Shown here: one piece after another, positions 11,986 to 23,581 of the stretch
How the letters are laid out: each line of letters begins with the position of its first letter
Position numbering within the stretch: the stretch's first letter is position 1
Translations under genes and position numbers: made by a program
The notes under the pieces: generated by a model
Databases searched by the model: none
Told to the model about the DNA's origin: nothing
What the model saw: only the letters and a program-made list of their open reading frames with translations
Assembly: GCA_027924585.1 (NCBI GenBank)
Contig: BSBM01001719.1
Span: forward strand, 32,098,001-32,162,000
From: Larix kaempferi
Taxonomy: Eukaryota > Streptophyta > Pinopsida > Pinales > Pinaceae
Length of the DNA: 64,000 nt
Direction of reading: 5' to 3'

Positions 11986-13088
11986 TATATATCTTCCAAA
12001 TGGAAAATATCTATCACTTTAAATAAAAAGTGATAATCAACTATCCTTATAGGACTTACATTAACGATATACTCTGAGTTTTTCAACAAAAAGAGAGATT
12101 ACATCCTCATTACAATCTCTATAGTTGCGTTATCAGCTTATATGATTACAATGTTGTTTCATTCTACCTGCTAAAAAGGGATCTAAATCTTGTCATTGAT
12201 GCCCTGTTAGGAGGTAGAGATCCTTCAGAAAACTGTGTTTTTGATCTCTGGTTCCCCAACTGCTTGTATACGTGATCCTCATCATATTCACAAGGCGTAA
12301 TCTGTAGAAGGTTCGATACTTTTAAGCAAAAAAGGGGATCTATGCTATGTGCTGGATGTATCTTGAGCTTTATGAGCTTGCATATAGTGCATCCTATAAT
12401 GTTATGTGAAAGACAATGACTTGTCCATTGTTAGTTTCCTCTCCTTCAATGACTCCAGGTTGCATTGCTAAAGCTTGTTTTGATAGTGTGTCTGCTTGAG
12501 TGTTCAGCTCCCTATAGATGTGAGAGAAGGAGATCAATTTGAAGGAGGGTTTGAGAGCTTGAATTTCTCTTAGAATATTGTGTAAATGTGGAGCTCTAAT
12601 GTGGCTTGCACCGTTGACCCAATCGATTATTTTTTTTGAGTCTCCGAATATGTGGAGTTTCGAGATTTGCCTGTCCCTTGCAATTTTAAAAACTGTCCAT
12701 AATGCAGAGAGCTCTGCCTTGGTATTGGTGGCACGACCCAAAGAATATTTGATCAATATTTTTCTGATTTTAGAGAGATAAATAAGGATGCCTGCTCCTC
12801 CTAATTGTTGTTCTCCTTGGCTTGCACCATCAAAGAATGCCCAAGGCTGTCTTTTGTCTATCTCTGGAGTAGTTAACACACGACCTTTGGATGGTTTGGG
12901 AATTGTTTGTAATTTATACATTTTACGAGCCAACAGCAAGGAGGTAATGTCAGCAGGCATCCAATGGTTTTTGAAGAGAGCTCTATTACATGCTTCCCAG
13001 ATACTGTATACAAAGAGGGTTGGGAAGGCACCAAATTGACATACCCCTGAATTATGCCACCATATTTGAGCTCATTGTAGTAATACTT
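11986..13088 (-). mobile_element. 5'-truncated LINE fragment with RNase H and 3' UTR
   Basis: On the minus strand this matches the last 1.1 kb of the LINE at 13118-19552: the linker ('VYSIWEACNRA' against 'VYTIWEGRNQA'), the RNase H domain, then the 3' UTR ending 'ccatttggaagatata'. The ORF1, EN and RT parts are absent, as expected for a copy from incomplete reverse transcription. A TA-rich run of about 30 bp lies at its 5' end. Confidence 0.85.
12394..12960 (-). CDS. LINE RNase H domain, open frame in a 5'-truncated copy
   Basis: This is the C-terminal RNase H of the LINE ORF2, which would degrade RNA in the RNA/DNA hybrid. All four expected acidic positions are present: 'FFDGASQG', 'KAELSALW', 'IFGDSKKII' and 'NTQADTLSK'. 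The fold is of the plant-type RNase H class (RVT_3-like). The frame has no stop over 188 codons, whereas the longer LINE copy has a changed active site. As the copy lacks RT and any promoter of its own it is a relic; the Met at 12960 is an internal residue of ORF2, not a true start. Confidence 0.8.
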   Translation of the reverse strand: MPADITSLLLARKMYKLQTIPKPSKGRVLTTPEIDKRQPWAFFDGASQGEQQLGGAGILIYLSKIRKILIKYSLGRATNTKAELSALWTVFKIARDRQISKLHIFGDSKKIIDWVNGASHIRAPHLHNILREIQALKPSFKLISFSHIYRELNTQADTLSKQALAMQPGVIEGEETNNGQVIVFHITL

Positions 13089-13117
13089 TATATATATATT
13101 ATATATATATATTGGAA
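13089..13117. repeat. TA microsatellite between two LINE copies
   Basis: A run of TA repeats with one interruption separates the 5' end of the minus LINE fragment from the start of the plus LINE. A similar run precedes the LINE at about 60190, and TA runs also end the LINE at 19552. Confidence 0.85.
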
Positions 13118-13327
13118 AATGATTCAAAAACCGAAGAGCGGGATGGGGCTCGGCGGCGAAGGAGTGGGCGAAGGTCAGTGCGAAGGTTTGCAGGAGGTGC
13201 GCAGTTTTTCCTAATCTCGCATAATCATGATTTTAGGTAAGCGATATGTACTTCATGTGGAAACGGTGAATCGTACAGACTGGAGAGCATGTTTTTTTGA
13301 TACGGTGAAGGCCAGGTTTCTACAATC

Positions 13328-14520
13328 ATGCACATGGAGGAGGTTGATTACGAACTAGAGAGCAGCCCCCAGCTCCACTTCGTTTTCTACTTAGACAAGG
13401 AGGTCACCTTGGGAGCAATGGTGGTGTCGATTGATGAGCAGGTGGACATACGGGTTAACGAATCACCCAAAGTGTTTATTAATAACACTCATGCGAAGGT
13501 AATACACAATGATGTTAGACCTGCAAGGAGCATGTAGAAACAGTACAGATGCATTAAACCAAAAAAGGGTGGCATGGAGATGATCGTGGGTAAGGATTAT
13601 AGTTAGAAGAAATTCCAGGTTACCTGTCACAAGCACTGATAGGCAGATTTTGTGGAAAGGTGGTGGGAAGAGAAGCACTACAGCGTTGGATAGACTCAAA
13701 CTAGAAATATTTTCTGGGTTATTCACCAGAGTTTCACATTTTACCAAGAGGATTGTTCCTGCTAAAACTTCGGGCGAAATCAGACGGGTCGAAGATGCTT
13801 TCTCGTGACTGGAAGTGGGGGCCCTCAGGGTTAATTTTACAAAAATGGAGAGTAGATTTTAATTCCAAAAGGGAACCCCACAACCTGCAACAAGTCTGGG
13901 TAATATTACCAGGTCTTCCAATGGTATTATGGCAGGATAACTTGTTAAAGGAGATCGGGAACAAGCTCAGGAGTTTTGTTGATTTTGAACCAAATTGAGA
14001 AACCAAGATTGACATAAGGTGCGTTCAAATTATGGTGGAAATGAACCTAAGAGATGGTTTGTTTGAAGATATAAAAATTGAAATGCACAGTATCATTTGG
14101 ACTTAGAAGTTGGATTATTGGAAACTCCCGTTCCGGTACTTTAGTTGTCGCAGAGTTGGTCACATGCAGAAAGATTGCACTATGCAAAAAGAAGTCGCGA
14201 GGCCAAGGAAAATGTGGGTTAAGAAATAACATCCCTCTATGAAGGGTGATACCACTGGAAAGGATAGACAAGAGGAGGTTGGTGATATTTTTGTAAGTGA
14301 TAAGGCTCAGCATGTGGTTGAGAGTGCGGTACTAAAGAGAAAATAACCTGACAAGGTAGTGGCCCACACGACACTGAAGGACACGCTGGTTCGAGTGATC
14401 AGTCAACAGAAAGACCTGGAAGTCTCTGTAGCACAAGGAGGGATCGTAGAATGTTCTGATTCTAAAGGTAAGATCTCTCCTGTAGTTGAGTCCTCCTGCT
14501 TGCTTCAAGATTTTTTCCAA
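13328..14520 (+). pseudogene. LINE 1 ORF1 (nucleic-acid binding), broken
   Basis: ORF1 products bind the LINE RNA. The start at 13328 matches that of the second LINE at 60397 (both read M..(D/E)EVD). The clearest part, 13753-13998, has 'DWKWGPSGLILQKW' and 'NLQQVWVILPGLPMVLW', which I recognise as the DUF4283 region of plant LINE ORF1. Downstream a zinc-knuckle-like 'YFSCRRVGHMQKDC' has Tyr where the first Cys is expected. Stops and shifts occur throughout, so no product is likely. Confidence 0.82.
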
Positions 14521-14822
14521 ACCTAAAAAAAAACTGAGCTTTGCAAAGACATACCCTCTCAGCTAGAGTCTGAAGTTTCTTCCTCCTTTAATTATGTTGT
14601 TTGGAGAAGAGAATATGATTTAAGGTCTAAAAATTCGCAAAAGGAAGAAGTTTGCGTAGCTACAGGGAGTTTAGACCTTAATTCTAAAACTAAACTGTAG
14701 GTAGGGAGAAAATCCCTTTTAACCAAAGTGAAAAAACAAGCAACTTTAGACATTAAGCTAGGAAAACATAAAACTATGAACCGAGCACTTAGAGTGAAAA
14801 AATCCCTTATTGGGGTTATAAA

Positions 14823-15500
14823 ATGATCATTATCTCTTTCAATTCAAGGGGGTTAGGGGGGACCTCCAATACAAATGCCCTTAAAAGGCTAGTGTGATTG
14901 GAAAAACCTTCAGTCTTACTAATTCAAAAAACAATGTTGGAAGGTTTAAAAGTAGAAGAAGCCTTAAGTGGATGGTTAAGGGATTGGTAGATGAAATCCT
15001 ATGATGCAAATGGGCATTCAAGGGGTTTAGTTACTTCATGGAGACCAGTCATCGAATTGGTTTCAGCTTCACTTTTAAATTCTGCAATTGAGACCGTTTT
15101 GACGGATGATGAAACAGGGCATACATTCTTGATTTTGAATGTTTACAGACCCTACTTTGTCAGGAAGTCCTTTTGGGAGGAATTGGAAAGAACTGGAGCT
15201 TTGTAGCACCCGAATGTAATATTCGGAGGTGATTTGAATTTCACTCTCTCTGCTAAGGAGATATGGAGTAAAAATGCCAGACCTAATTCATTAAGCCCTT
15301 TCTTTACCAACTTCTTTGAAAATAAAGGGTTAATAGATAACCATTGAAACTGGAACACACCTGGAGGAACAACAGGGGAGGTGACCAAGCGATATCCAAA
15401 ATATTAGACCATTTTTTGATCTCTGAAGGTCTAATTAATGTTTAGTTAATTTTTTAGTCATCCATTGAAGTTGGAGGACTTTCTGACCACAGACCAATCC
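14823..15500 (+). pseudogene. LINE 1 ORF2 endonuclease domain, broken
   Basis: ORF2 starts at ATG 14823 with 'IISFNSRGLGG', the opening of the AP-type endonuclease that nicks target DNA. The 'QET' position reads 'QKT', so the catalytic Glu is Lys. 'FGGDLNFT' and 'LSDHRPILL' are kept. At least three stops occur (near 14895, 14986 and 15205). The second LINE, from 61816, is a close relative. Confidence 0.85.
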
Positions 15501-15508
15501 TTTTATCA

Positions 15509-17500
15509 GTGCGACGTCCAAAGAAAAAGCCTCCCTCCCCTTTCAAATTTAATCCCATCTGGATTGAAGAAGAGGAGTACAAACTTTTGACAATGGGTTC
15601 ATGGAAACCGCTAATATCTTCAGTTGGCTCCACATTTATGCAACAATTCGCTGATAACCTTTCCCGTGCAAAAAATTTGTCTAAGGAATGGGAGAAAAAA
15701 CTCAAGATGTCTGCACAAGAAGATCTAAAAGAGATAGAGTCCAAGATTAAGGCTTTGATTTCAACTCTAAAAGATGGTATTTCTACCAGTGATGAATCCG
15801 AGACTCTAAAGAAACTAGAAGGAAAACAAACCTCCTTATTGGCAAAAGAAGAACAATTGTGGAGATTAAAAATTCAAGCTATTTGGTTAGGAGCAGGGAA
15901 CAACAATACAAAATTATTTCATAGTTTTGCCAGTCATAGAAGGAATATTAACACTATCTTAGAGATAAAAAATGAATCAAGTAATTTGGTAAGCTCATTT
16001 CAAGATAAATCAATTGCGGTTGTCAAACATTTTGGCTCTCTCTTCTCTGAGCCCTCAAGGTGCCCGATAACAGAAATGCTAGAAGTTTTAAGGCTTTTTC
16101 CCAAGGAGTTCAATGAAGAAATGAATAAGTCTATAAAGGAGGATATCTCTAAAGAATAATTGGGACAAGTCCTATGATCTTTTCAAAGAGGGAAAAGCCC
16201 AGGGCTAGATGGTTTCAATGTAGAATTCTACTTGGGTTTCTATGATCACATCAAGGAATACCTTTTGAAATTAGTTCAAGAATCTTAGAAGTTAGGGAAA
16301 GTGCTTGGATCCTTCAATTCAACTTTCATTTCTCTGATCCCTAAGAAGACTAAAAGTGACTCATTTGGTGACTTAAGACCAATTGATTGTTGTAATTTGA
16401 TATACAAGTTAATTGCAAAACTTATTTTGGCAGAGGCTTAAACCCCGTCTAAGTGATTTTATCACGGAAGAGAAATTTGGTTTCCTATTTAACAGACAAA
16501 TCCATGATGCAGTTTCACTAGCTCAAGAAGCCTTCCATTCGATAAAAAAGGAGAAACATAAGGCTTTTGCTATAAAATTGAATCTCTCTAAAGCTTATGA
16601 TAGGGTCAGATGGATATTTTTAAGACTGTTGTTGGTACAAATTGGAATGGCACTTGAAGTAGTCGACTGGATAATGGGTGGTGTGCAATCCACCTCCTTT
16701 GCAGTACTGATAAATGGATCTCCTTCATCTTTTTTTAGAAATTCAAGAGGGATTCGAAAGGGATGTCCCCTCTCCCCCTTCCTTTTTATATTAGTTGCAG
16801 ATTCTCTCAGCAGGTTGATCCATAATGCTAAGATATGTAAAAGAATTGAAGAAGTGTGCATTTCAAGTTATTTGGAAGTAACCCACGCCCTTTTCGTCAA
16901 TGATGTTCTCATGTTTGGAAATGGTACCTTAGCAAACTTGAAAGCCTTTGATTCATTGTTAGGATTGTACCAAAAGGAAACGAGGATGTTGATAAACACA
17001 GATAAATCTGTTATAGCTCACAACGAGTTATTTGAGGACCTAATTTCTTGAGCAAGGGTGGATCTTCCTTTTCCTTTGACTGTATTGGCAGAAGGAGTTA
17101 AATATATGGGTTTTTTTATAAAACCAAATTGATATTCCTTTCAAGATTGGCAATGGCTTTATACAAAAGTAGAGAAATGCATCTCGCTATGGGAAAATAG
17201 ATTTCTCTCACGAGGACGTAGAATGGTTCTCTTGAAAGTAGTAATACAGATCATACCAGTATATTGGGCTTCCATAGCCTACATTCCTAAAGGAATTCTT
17301 GAAAAAATTAGGAAAAAACTCTTTTCATTCTTATGGACGGCTAGCAAGCAGTCAGAAGGAATCCCATTAGCAAAATGTCAATCTTTAACCCTTCCCAAGA
17401 ATCTAGGAGGTTGGGGCATTAAAAACCCTGAATTACTCTGTAAATCTTTGGAATCTAAAAATCTCTGGAGGTTAACACAGAGACCTAATTGATTGTGGGG
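15509..17500 (+). pseudogene. LINE 1 ORF2 reverse transcriptase, broken
   Basis: Two long open pieces (15509-16159 and 16413-17051) and a shorter one (17223-17492) make up the RT. Motifs include 'GKSPGLDGFNVEFY', 'FISLIPKK', 'EKFGFLFNRQIHDAV' and 'GCPLSPFLFILVADSLSRL'. In motif A the catalytic Asp is Asn ('KLNLSKAYDRV'; the second LINE has 'KLDLSK'), and in motif C the sequence is 'LFVNDVLMF' against 'LFIDDVLIF' in the second LINE. The enzyme is therefore dead by residue changes as well as by stops. Confidence 0.9.
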
Positions 17501-18320
17501 AAGAGTTTTGAGATCCAAATATTGAAACAACTCCACTATTGAGGAGTGGTTTCAGAACCCTTCCAAATCCTTCAAAAATTGGTCTGTTGGATGGAAAGCA
17601 CTAGTTTTGGATTTTCCCTTTATAGGAAATTGGACAGCATGGCAGATTGGTGATGGGAGAAAGCTAAGAATAGATGTGGATCCTTGGATAGGAGCAGGTG
17701 AAGATTTCAAATTATCAGTTGAGTTGAAAGAAAAATTGTGACAACAGAAGGTTTTAATGTTAGTTGAGGCTCAAGCTCAATCTCCCTAGTTGAGAGGAAG
17801 GGATTGTTGGAAATCCTCACATGATTTGATGCTATCAGGAGAATTAGTTGGGGAATGGAACAATTATGTGAACAAATTGGTGTACAATTTCATCCACCTG
17901 GACAATGGGGAAGAAGACACACTAATCTGGACAAATAATGGAGTAAATGGAGACTTTTCGGTGAAACTTGGATATGAAGCAGTCAACCAAGAAACTTTCC
18001 AAGGAGAGAAAAGTTGGTGGTGGAGACCTTTATGCAAAATCCACATCCCTTTGAAAACAATCCTAACCCTTTGGTTGGATCTAAATGACAGTAACCTAGG
18101 ATAACTTAAAGAAAAGAGGTTTTCATGGTCCCAACATTTGTGCACTATGTCTTGCAAATGAGGAAACCCCCCTCTTACTTGTTCAGTCTATGTCCTTATA
18201 CAGGAGAATTATGGGACATGGTATCCTTGAAACTAGTCAACTCCATAATAGCAAAGAGATGCAATGCTGGAACAACGATCCCTGGAGTGGTGGTGAACAG
18301 AAGGGTTACATAATTATGAT
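17501..18320 (+). pseudogene. LINE 1 ORF2 C-terminal linker and RT zinc finger
   Basis: This stretch links RT to RNase H. Near 18095-18215 the translation gives 'RGFHGPNICALCLANEET', then 'LCPYTGELWD' in another frame, which matches the zf-RVT type finger common in plant LINEs. Upstream, 17790-18104 reads 'DCWKSSHDLMLSGEL' with no named domain. Stops and a frameshift interrupt it. Confidence 0.7.
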
Positions 18321-18416
18321 GCATTCCTAGCTCTCTTTGTTTATACAATCTGGGAAGGACGCAACCAAGCAATTTTCAAGAACATAAGTGTTCCAACAGA
18401 CATTGCTTCTGTTATC

Positions 18417-18956
18417 TTGATGCAGAAAGTACAGGAGCACAAGATCGTTGACAAATCTAGAAAGATTAGAGAAATTGCAGTCCCAAGTATCAATAAGAGT
18501 GAGCCATGGGCTTACTTTGATGGTGAAAGTCAAGGATCTCCTCCTCTTGGTGGAGTAGGGGGAGTATTATACATTACATATGACAACAAGATTTGCATCA
18601 AATTCGCACCTGGGAGGGCATCAAATAGCAAGGTTGAGTTAGCATCTTTGTGGGCGGTTCTCAAAACTGCTCAGTGGGAAAATGTTCAAAGGAATCAGAT
18701 TTTTGGAGAGTCCAAAATGGTGATCAACTGGGCTAATGGAAATTCCCATATTAATGCCCCCCAGTTGCAATGTATTTTAAAAGAAATCCTTTTCGTATTG
18801 AGATTTTTCGAATCAGTATCCTTCACTCATACATACAGAGAAATCAATAGAGAAGTTGATTTCATTTCCAAGATGGCCTTGGCAGTTCAACCCGATCTTA
18901 TAGAAGTAGAGGAGTTTAGAAATGGTCAACTTCTGGATCATTTCACATTGGTTTAA
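18417..18956 (+). pseudogene. LINE 1 ORF2 RNase H domain, active site altered
   Basis: The frame is open for 179 codons and aligns with the minus-strand copy at 12394-12960: 'AYFDGESQG', 'KVELASLWAVL', 'IFGESKMVI' and 'NREVDFISK'. The third acidic residue is Glu where the other copy has Asp (GDS to GES). It is the C-terminal part of ORF2, so the Met at 18417 is internal. The 3' UTR follows for about 600 bp and ends in a TA run. Confidence 0.85.
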
Positions 18957-19559
18957 ATCACAGGGATACGCCTCTCTTGATGTATCTTTTTATTCAGAAA
19001 ATTGAGTATATAAGGAAAAATTTTGCGCTTTGTGGATCCACTGAGGATCATGGTATGTAAGAACCTGTAGAACCAAAGATCAAAAACAGAGATTCAATGT
19101 TCTCCTACAACTGATAGAATTGGAGGAGTTTAGGAAGACAACTGCTGGAAATATACACCTTGGTTCCAAGACAAGGTAGGAAAGAAGAGCTTCATGTCCT
19201 TTTTTGAGAGATTTTTTCTGGCACCTTTCAAAATCGAGCAACCCCATGCTATGGTTTTTGAAGTCCTGAAATCTTTAAGGATAGAGTAATGTGAGTTGCG
19301 GACGTATTTCCTTTTAAGCTAGAGGATCAAAGTGATAGTGTATGTAATCATATAAGTTGTTAAGGCAAAGAAAGGTTATGAATTGGAAACAATGTGAATA
19401 CTGTAAGCTATTAAGGAAAAGAATGTAATTCCTTTTTGTGATGCAAAACAATTTGGATTATGATAATGTAAGTCCTACATGGACAGTTGATGATCACTCT
19501 TTATTTATAGTGATAGATATTTTCCATTTGGAAGATAGATATATATATATATTTTATTG

Positions 19560-20800
19560 ACTTCTTTAATTCATCGAGGGCACTAATCAATTCACCTTCC
19601 CAGTCAACATTTGCAACATCTTCTTCTTAATTAGATTGATTGTCTGTCTTAACTTCTGCAACTGTATTTAGAAGTATAATTGGCTATGGAGGTGTTTTGA
19701 ATGATATACTAAAGAAGTATTTGTCTAGTGATCTTGGTTTGCTTAGCGCAATTGGAGTATTCTTAAAATTGTCTTTCTTCTTTTAATCATTGCTTTCTTC
19801 CACAAAATCCATGAAAAGTACTTCTTCTAGTTCCTCTCGGCAGTCACCTCCTTCAGATACATTGCCATCTTCCTTAGTGTATAGAATTGTCTTTTGTTTT
19901 GGAACCATTCTTTCATTTTCAGGTCTCTTTTGAGTGCGCGCAGTTCTTTGTTCATGATAACTAGATTCTTCATCATTGCTACTATATCCATCTTTTCTAT
20001 AAGGAAACTTAGAAGAAAAATGGGCCATTCCTCCACATTTGAAAATTTTGAAAGGCAATTTGTTTTTGTACTTACCTTGTCCTATTTTAAGCTTCCTTAT
20101 AAAGTTTGACTCTTCATCATTTGATTCATTGCAAGAGTCTACGTCATGATCATGCTTATCCTTTCCAATGGCTATAAAAGTAGCTTCCTTTTTAGTGGTA
20201 TTATCCTTCTCAGTTCTCATCTCACATACTGTTAGGATCCCATGAAGCTCGTCCTTTTTCAGATCTTCAAGATTTTCTCTGTCTTCCAAAGCATACACCT
20301 TCGCATCGAATATTGAGGGTCGAGTTCTCAGTATCTTATGTACCATATATTCTTCTTCTAGAGTGACCCCAATAATTTTGATTTAATTAACTATCTCATC
20401 AATTCTTAAGAAGTAAGAGGTAATGTTTTCTTCATCTTTCATTCTCAAGGATTCAAATAACCTAGAGTAGTTTTGCAACTTTGCTTTCTTTACCTTTTCG
20501 TCACCTTCATAGACAGCTCTGATTTTCTCCTAGACTTCCTTAGCTGAGGCACGGTGCATAAGATTGACAAATTCATTATCTATTAAGCCACATAGCATTG
20601 CATTTATGGTTCTTGTATTGCATTCATATGTTCTCCTTTAATCTAGATTAACTGGTACGACTACTGGGACATTGTAACCATCAACATTTGACTTCCAGAC
20701 ATTTGCTCCAAGTGATTGTAAATATACTTCCATCAGGTATAGTTGGTGCCATCAAATCTTGGTGCTTTGTTTGTGTAAATACCTTCCTTCTTGTCCATAT
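19560..20800 (-). pseudogene. Copia C gag (UBN2-type), broken
   Basis: The longest open piece, 20346-19783, has 'ILRTRPSIFDAKVYALED', which matches the UBN2-type gag of plant copia elements. Upstream frames (20347-20800) continue the domain with stops. The zinc knuckle reads 'IFKCGGMAHFSSKF', so two of the three Cys are lost. Downstream, 'DWEGELISALDEL' near 19580 is the usual sequence after the knuckle. LINE 1 cuts the gene off there. Confidence 0.8.
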
Positions 20801-20849
20801 CTACGCACAAATCTATATTCCAGATGTTAAGCTATTACTGAAGATACCT

Positions 20850-20861
20850 GCTCTGATACCA
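20850..20861 (-). other. Copia C primer-binding site
   Basis: The minus strand reads TGGTATCAGAGC, an exact match to the common plant tRNA-Met primer site, two bases from the LTR edge at 20864. Confidence 0.9.
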
Positions 20862-20863
20862 AT

Positions 20864-21439
20864 TGTTGGAATCAATTCAATACTTAAGGGGGGTGAATCA
20901 GTATTAGCACATTTACCAACAATTTTTACCTTCTTTAACATATTAGTCTTAACGTAATATTGATCTTTAGTTATGCATCCAATATAAATAAAATCATTCA
21001 TCCATATATGCACCAAGAAAAATAACACCTAACTCATACGATTTTGACGTGGAAACCCAAATGGGAGAAAACCACAAAATGCTCTTTTGTAATGAAAATA
21101 TTACATTCAAGGAAGCATTGACTTCCTGTGTTTACCAGCACCGACCCCCTAGTTTTACAGGTGTCTACCTGAAGGAAGCACAGAATCCCTGTGTTCTCCA
21201 ACACCAATGGGAAGGAGGCTATGACCTCATGCGCCTTGCCCCATCCTACAACCCATATATCCAAAATAAGATGTTTCCTTACTGAACTTCCAACATGTGC
21301 ACACTTTTGATCTTCTGAGGTTCGTCCTTCTATGTGCACCTTTTGTATGCAGTCGTATTGTTGTCACTTCTCTCCATACATCACTTGAGTTCTCATTCCA
21401 CTCAAACTTCATTCTATTGATGAATCACTTCATATTTCA
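20864..21439 (-). repeat. Copia C 5' LTR (right edge uncertain)
   Basis: It starts TGTTGGAATC on the plus strand, next to the primer-binding site. The outer edge is placed at CA 21438-21439 only because element G starts at the next base; the true LTR may be longer and cut. No second copy is in the window. Confidence 0.55.
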
Positions 21440-22477
21440 TGTTGGGCTCAGCCCAAGTTAAGGCATTTTTGTGTAATATAGTTTTGGAGCTGTGAAGTTA
21501 TAGCGCAGCCCAGCAAGGTAAGAATAACTGCGCGACAAAGATGCAACACCGCGAAGTGCCAATTATGCGAAGATCCATCATGGCAGAGTTTGGACGGAAA
21601 ATAGCATAAGTTCTGGTGAGATCGTTCGGCGATCTATTTTGGGAAAGATGCTCCGAGATTCTCAGGATGCATGTAAGGAGTGGTAAAGAAGGAAAGCGAC
21701 CAGTCGCACGAGCAAAGGCAACACTACATGAACTGGACGCATGAAGATGTTAGGGAAGGAACGAAGGGATGAAAGCGACCCGTCGGCATGCACTCGGCAA
21801 AGGGGCTGAAAGCAACGTGACCACGCACAGAAGGTTGGTTGCGATGACAAGTCGCTATCAGATCCTAACAGTCTTGGTTAGTGGGGTAACCGCACCATTT
21901 TTGGGTAACAACCTTAGGGTTTTTGAGCCCATCATGAATGTAAAGATGTGACTAAGGGCACAATCTATATAAGGGAATATTTTTTAAGGGGAAGGGTTAA
22001 TTGTAGATTTTGGTTGATGAATGTTGAATATTGATCTATGTTGAGAGACTTATTATAAAAAGGATCCGCAGCTGCGTGCGCAGAGACCTACTAAGAGAGA
22101 AGAGAGTATGAAGCTGAGTGTACAGGCTGGAACTGTTGTACCCTTCCCATTGATAATATAACAACAGTTTCTGTGAACGTAGCTCCCATCCTGGGAGTGA
22201 ACAATGCTAAATCCTTGTGTTATGTGATTGAATATGTGTTGCATCTATGTATTTGATTTTGATGAATGGTTAAGTTCTTGCTTGTGAGTAGATGTATCTT
22301 CACTTTTGTATGTATTCGCCATAAGGATAAATGATGGGAATAATATGTTAAGTGTTGAACATGTGTGCATAATATGTTGAATGTGCAAGTATTTCTAAGT
22401 AATATGAATGCATAAGTCGATTGGGTAAACACCTAAGCCAACGAAGACTGTAAAGTGCGATTCCCTAAAGCGCAACA
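21440..22477 (+). repeat. G 5' LTR
   Basis: It aligns with the copy at 53735 from TGTTGGG to about 'gcgcaaca' (22477). Similarity weakens after that, so the 3' edge could be up to 18 bases further on. The LTR contains a TATA box at 21966. Confidence 0.85.
21966..21973 (+). promoter_or_regulatory. TATA box in the G 5' LTR
   Basis: TATATAAG lies in 'ctatataaggga', and the same motif is kept in the 3' LTR near 54262. The position within the LTR fits a Pol II promoter of the element. Confidence 0.6.
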
Positions 22478-23047
22478 CCGGAAGTGCCCAAAAGCATTGT
22501 AGTTCATCGTGTTGTATAAGTTTGCAAGGTTACAGTTTAAGATACTTGTTGAATGCATAAAATTACACTAAGTAAATTCTATTGAAGTCGTCTAAGTGTT
22601 AAAGAGGAAGTGCAGTCCCCCATTTCATTGTCTATTGTTACGCAGTCATTCCGCATCGCGCAGTCCTTGGATGCGTGATAGCATAAGTGTTAGCTGCAAA
22701 GTAGGAGAACTTTGCGCAGTCCACCATTCCATTGAAGAATGCATCACCCGGTTGTGGAAACCTGATTCTGCAACCTCCGCATAACTTCTCCTCGGGTGAA
22801 ACCTCAGTCTGCTCGCAGAATCTTGCCGAAAGGGCCGGTGAAAACGGATTTTGTTGATTCCCTGAACCGCGCAGAACCTAGGTCTATCAAGTAAACTTAA
22901 AGAACATATATAGAGCCAACAAATGGTTCTGTTTCCAAGAAAATATCTAGTTCCACGAATATTTCCTAAAGCGCAGTTCACCACATCAAGAGTCATAAGA
23001 GAACAGGACGAGAAATGAGGCTAAGTGCATAAATTGGAGACTATGAG
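22478..23047 (+). other. G leader, no gene recognised
   Basis: Between the LTR and the first domain I see no coding domain and no clear tRNA primer site. The words GCGCAG and GCAGTCC recur, as they do elsewhere in G. Confidence 0.5.
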
Positions 23048-23580
23048 ATGGATGAGATAATCCTTGATTTCAGATCTGAAGTGAATGTCTTGACTAAGAA
23101 GACATGGGAAAAAATGGGGAAACCAAGGCTATCATGGTCACCCATACAGTTAATATTGGACAATCAGCAGAAGGTCATACCCTTTGAAAGGTTAGCGAAT
23201 GTTATTGTGGAGATTGATGGAGTAAGTAGTTCAACAAACTTCGAGGTTATTGAGATCATCGACGATAATAAACCATATCTAAAATTACTGGGGATAGACT
23301 GGGTGATGGATAACCTCACGATCATCGACTTGAAGAAAAAACAAATGATATTTGAAGGGGCGGATATCAAGGTCATCGTTCCCTTGGACCCTTTACAAGG
23401 ACCAATATACACTGAAACGATCAGAGAAGAATGTATAGCTCATGATCAAGATCACATCTATAAGATGACAGAAAACTATGCCGACTACATCAATCATACA
23501 GCTAATGGAACGTTGGGTTGGCGATGCGACATTTTTTGTGTATCTGACTCCAATGCAGGATTGGAGAATTGGCAAAGCTA
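23048..23580 (+). pseudogene. G aspartic-protease-like ORF, upstream of gag
   Basis: This 177-codon frame opens with 'ILDFRSEVNVLTKKTWEKMG', a retropepsin-like start in which D-F-R-S replaces the usual D-S/T-G. It ends the fold with 'LLGIDWVMDN', as in plant gypsy proteases, and continues to 'LENWQS'. It precedes the gag-like domain, the reverse of the usual order. The downstream frame continues past the stop at 23579 with 'MHEVSARRFAQITRSMR', so the ORF was once longer. The changed catalytic motif suggests it is inactive, but a family-specific motif cannot be excluded. Confidence 0.75.
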
Positions 23581-23581
23581 A

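Larger units (their letters stand above)
13118..19552 (+). mobile_element. Full-length LINE (L1-like, RNase H type), inactive
   Basis: The order is 5' UTR, ORF1 with a DUF4283-like domain and zinc knuckle, then ORF2 with endonuclease, RT, zinc-finger tail and RNase H, then a 3' UTR ending in a short TA run. This is the layout of plant L1-like elements that carry RNase H. Many stops and frameshifts break both ORFs, and several catalytic residues are changed. It lies against copia gag sequence at 19553, so it probably inserted into that element, although the matching left flank is not seen. Confidence 0.9.
19553..21439 (-). mobile_element. Ty1/copia element C, 5' LTR plus gag only
   Basis: On the minus strand an LTR (from about 21439 to 20864) is followed by a primer-binding site and a copia-type gag. 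The element stops at 19552, where LINE 1 begins; no protease, integrase or RT of this copy is found. The right LTR edge is uncertain, because the LTR of gypsy element G starts at 21440, directly against it. Confidence 0.75.

Noticed and set aside
11986-19552. The inverted LINE pair as one twin-primed insertion
   Set aside because: Both parts contain the RNase H and 3' UTR, so they are two copies; twin priming would not duplicate the 3' end.
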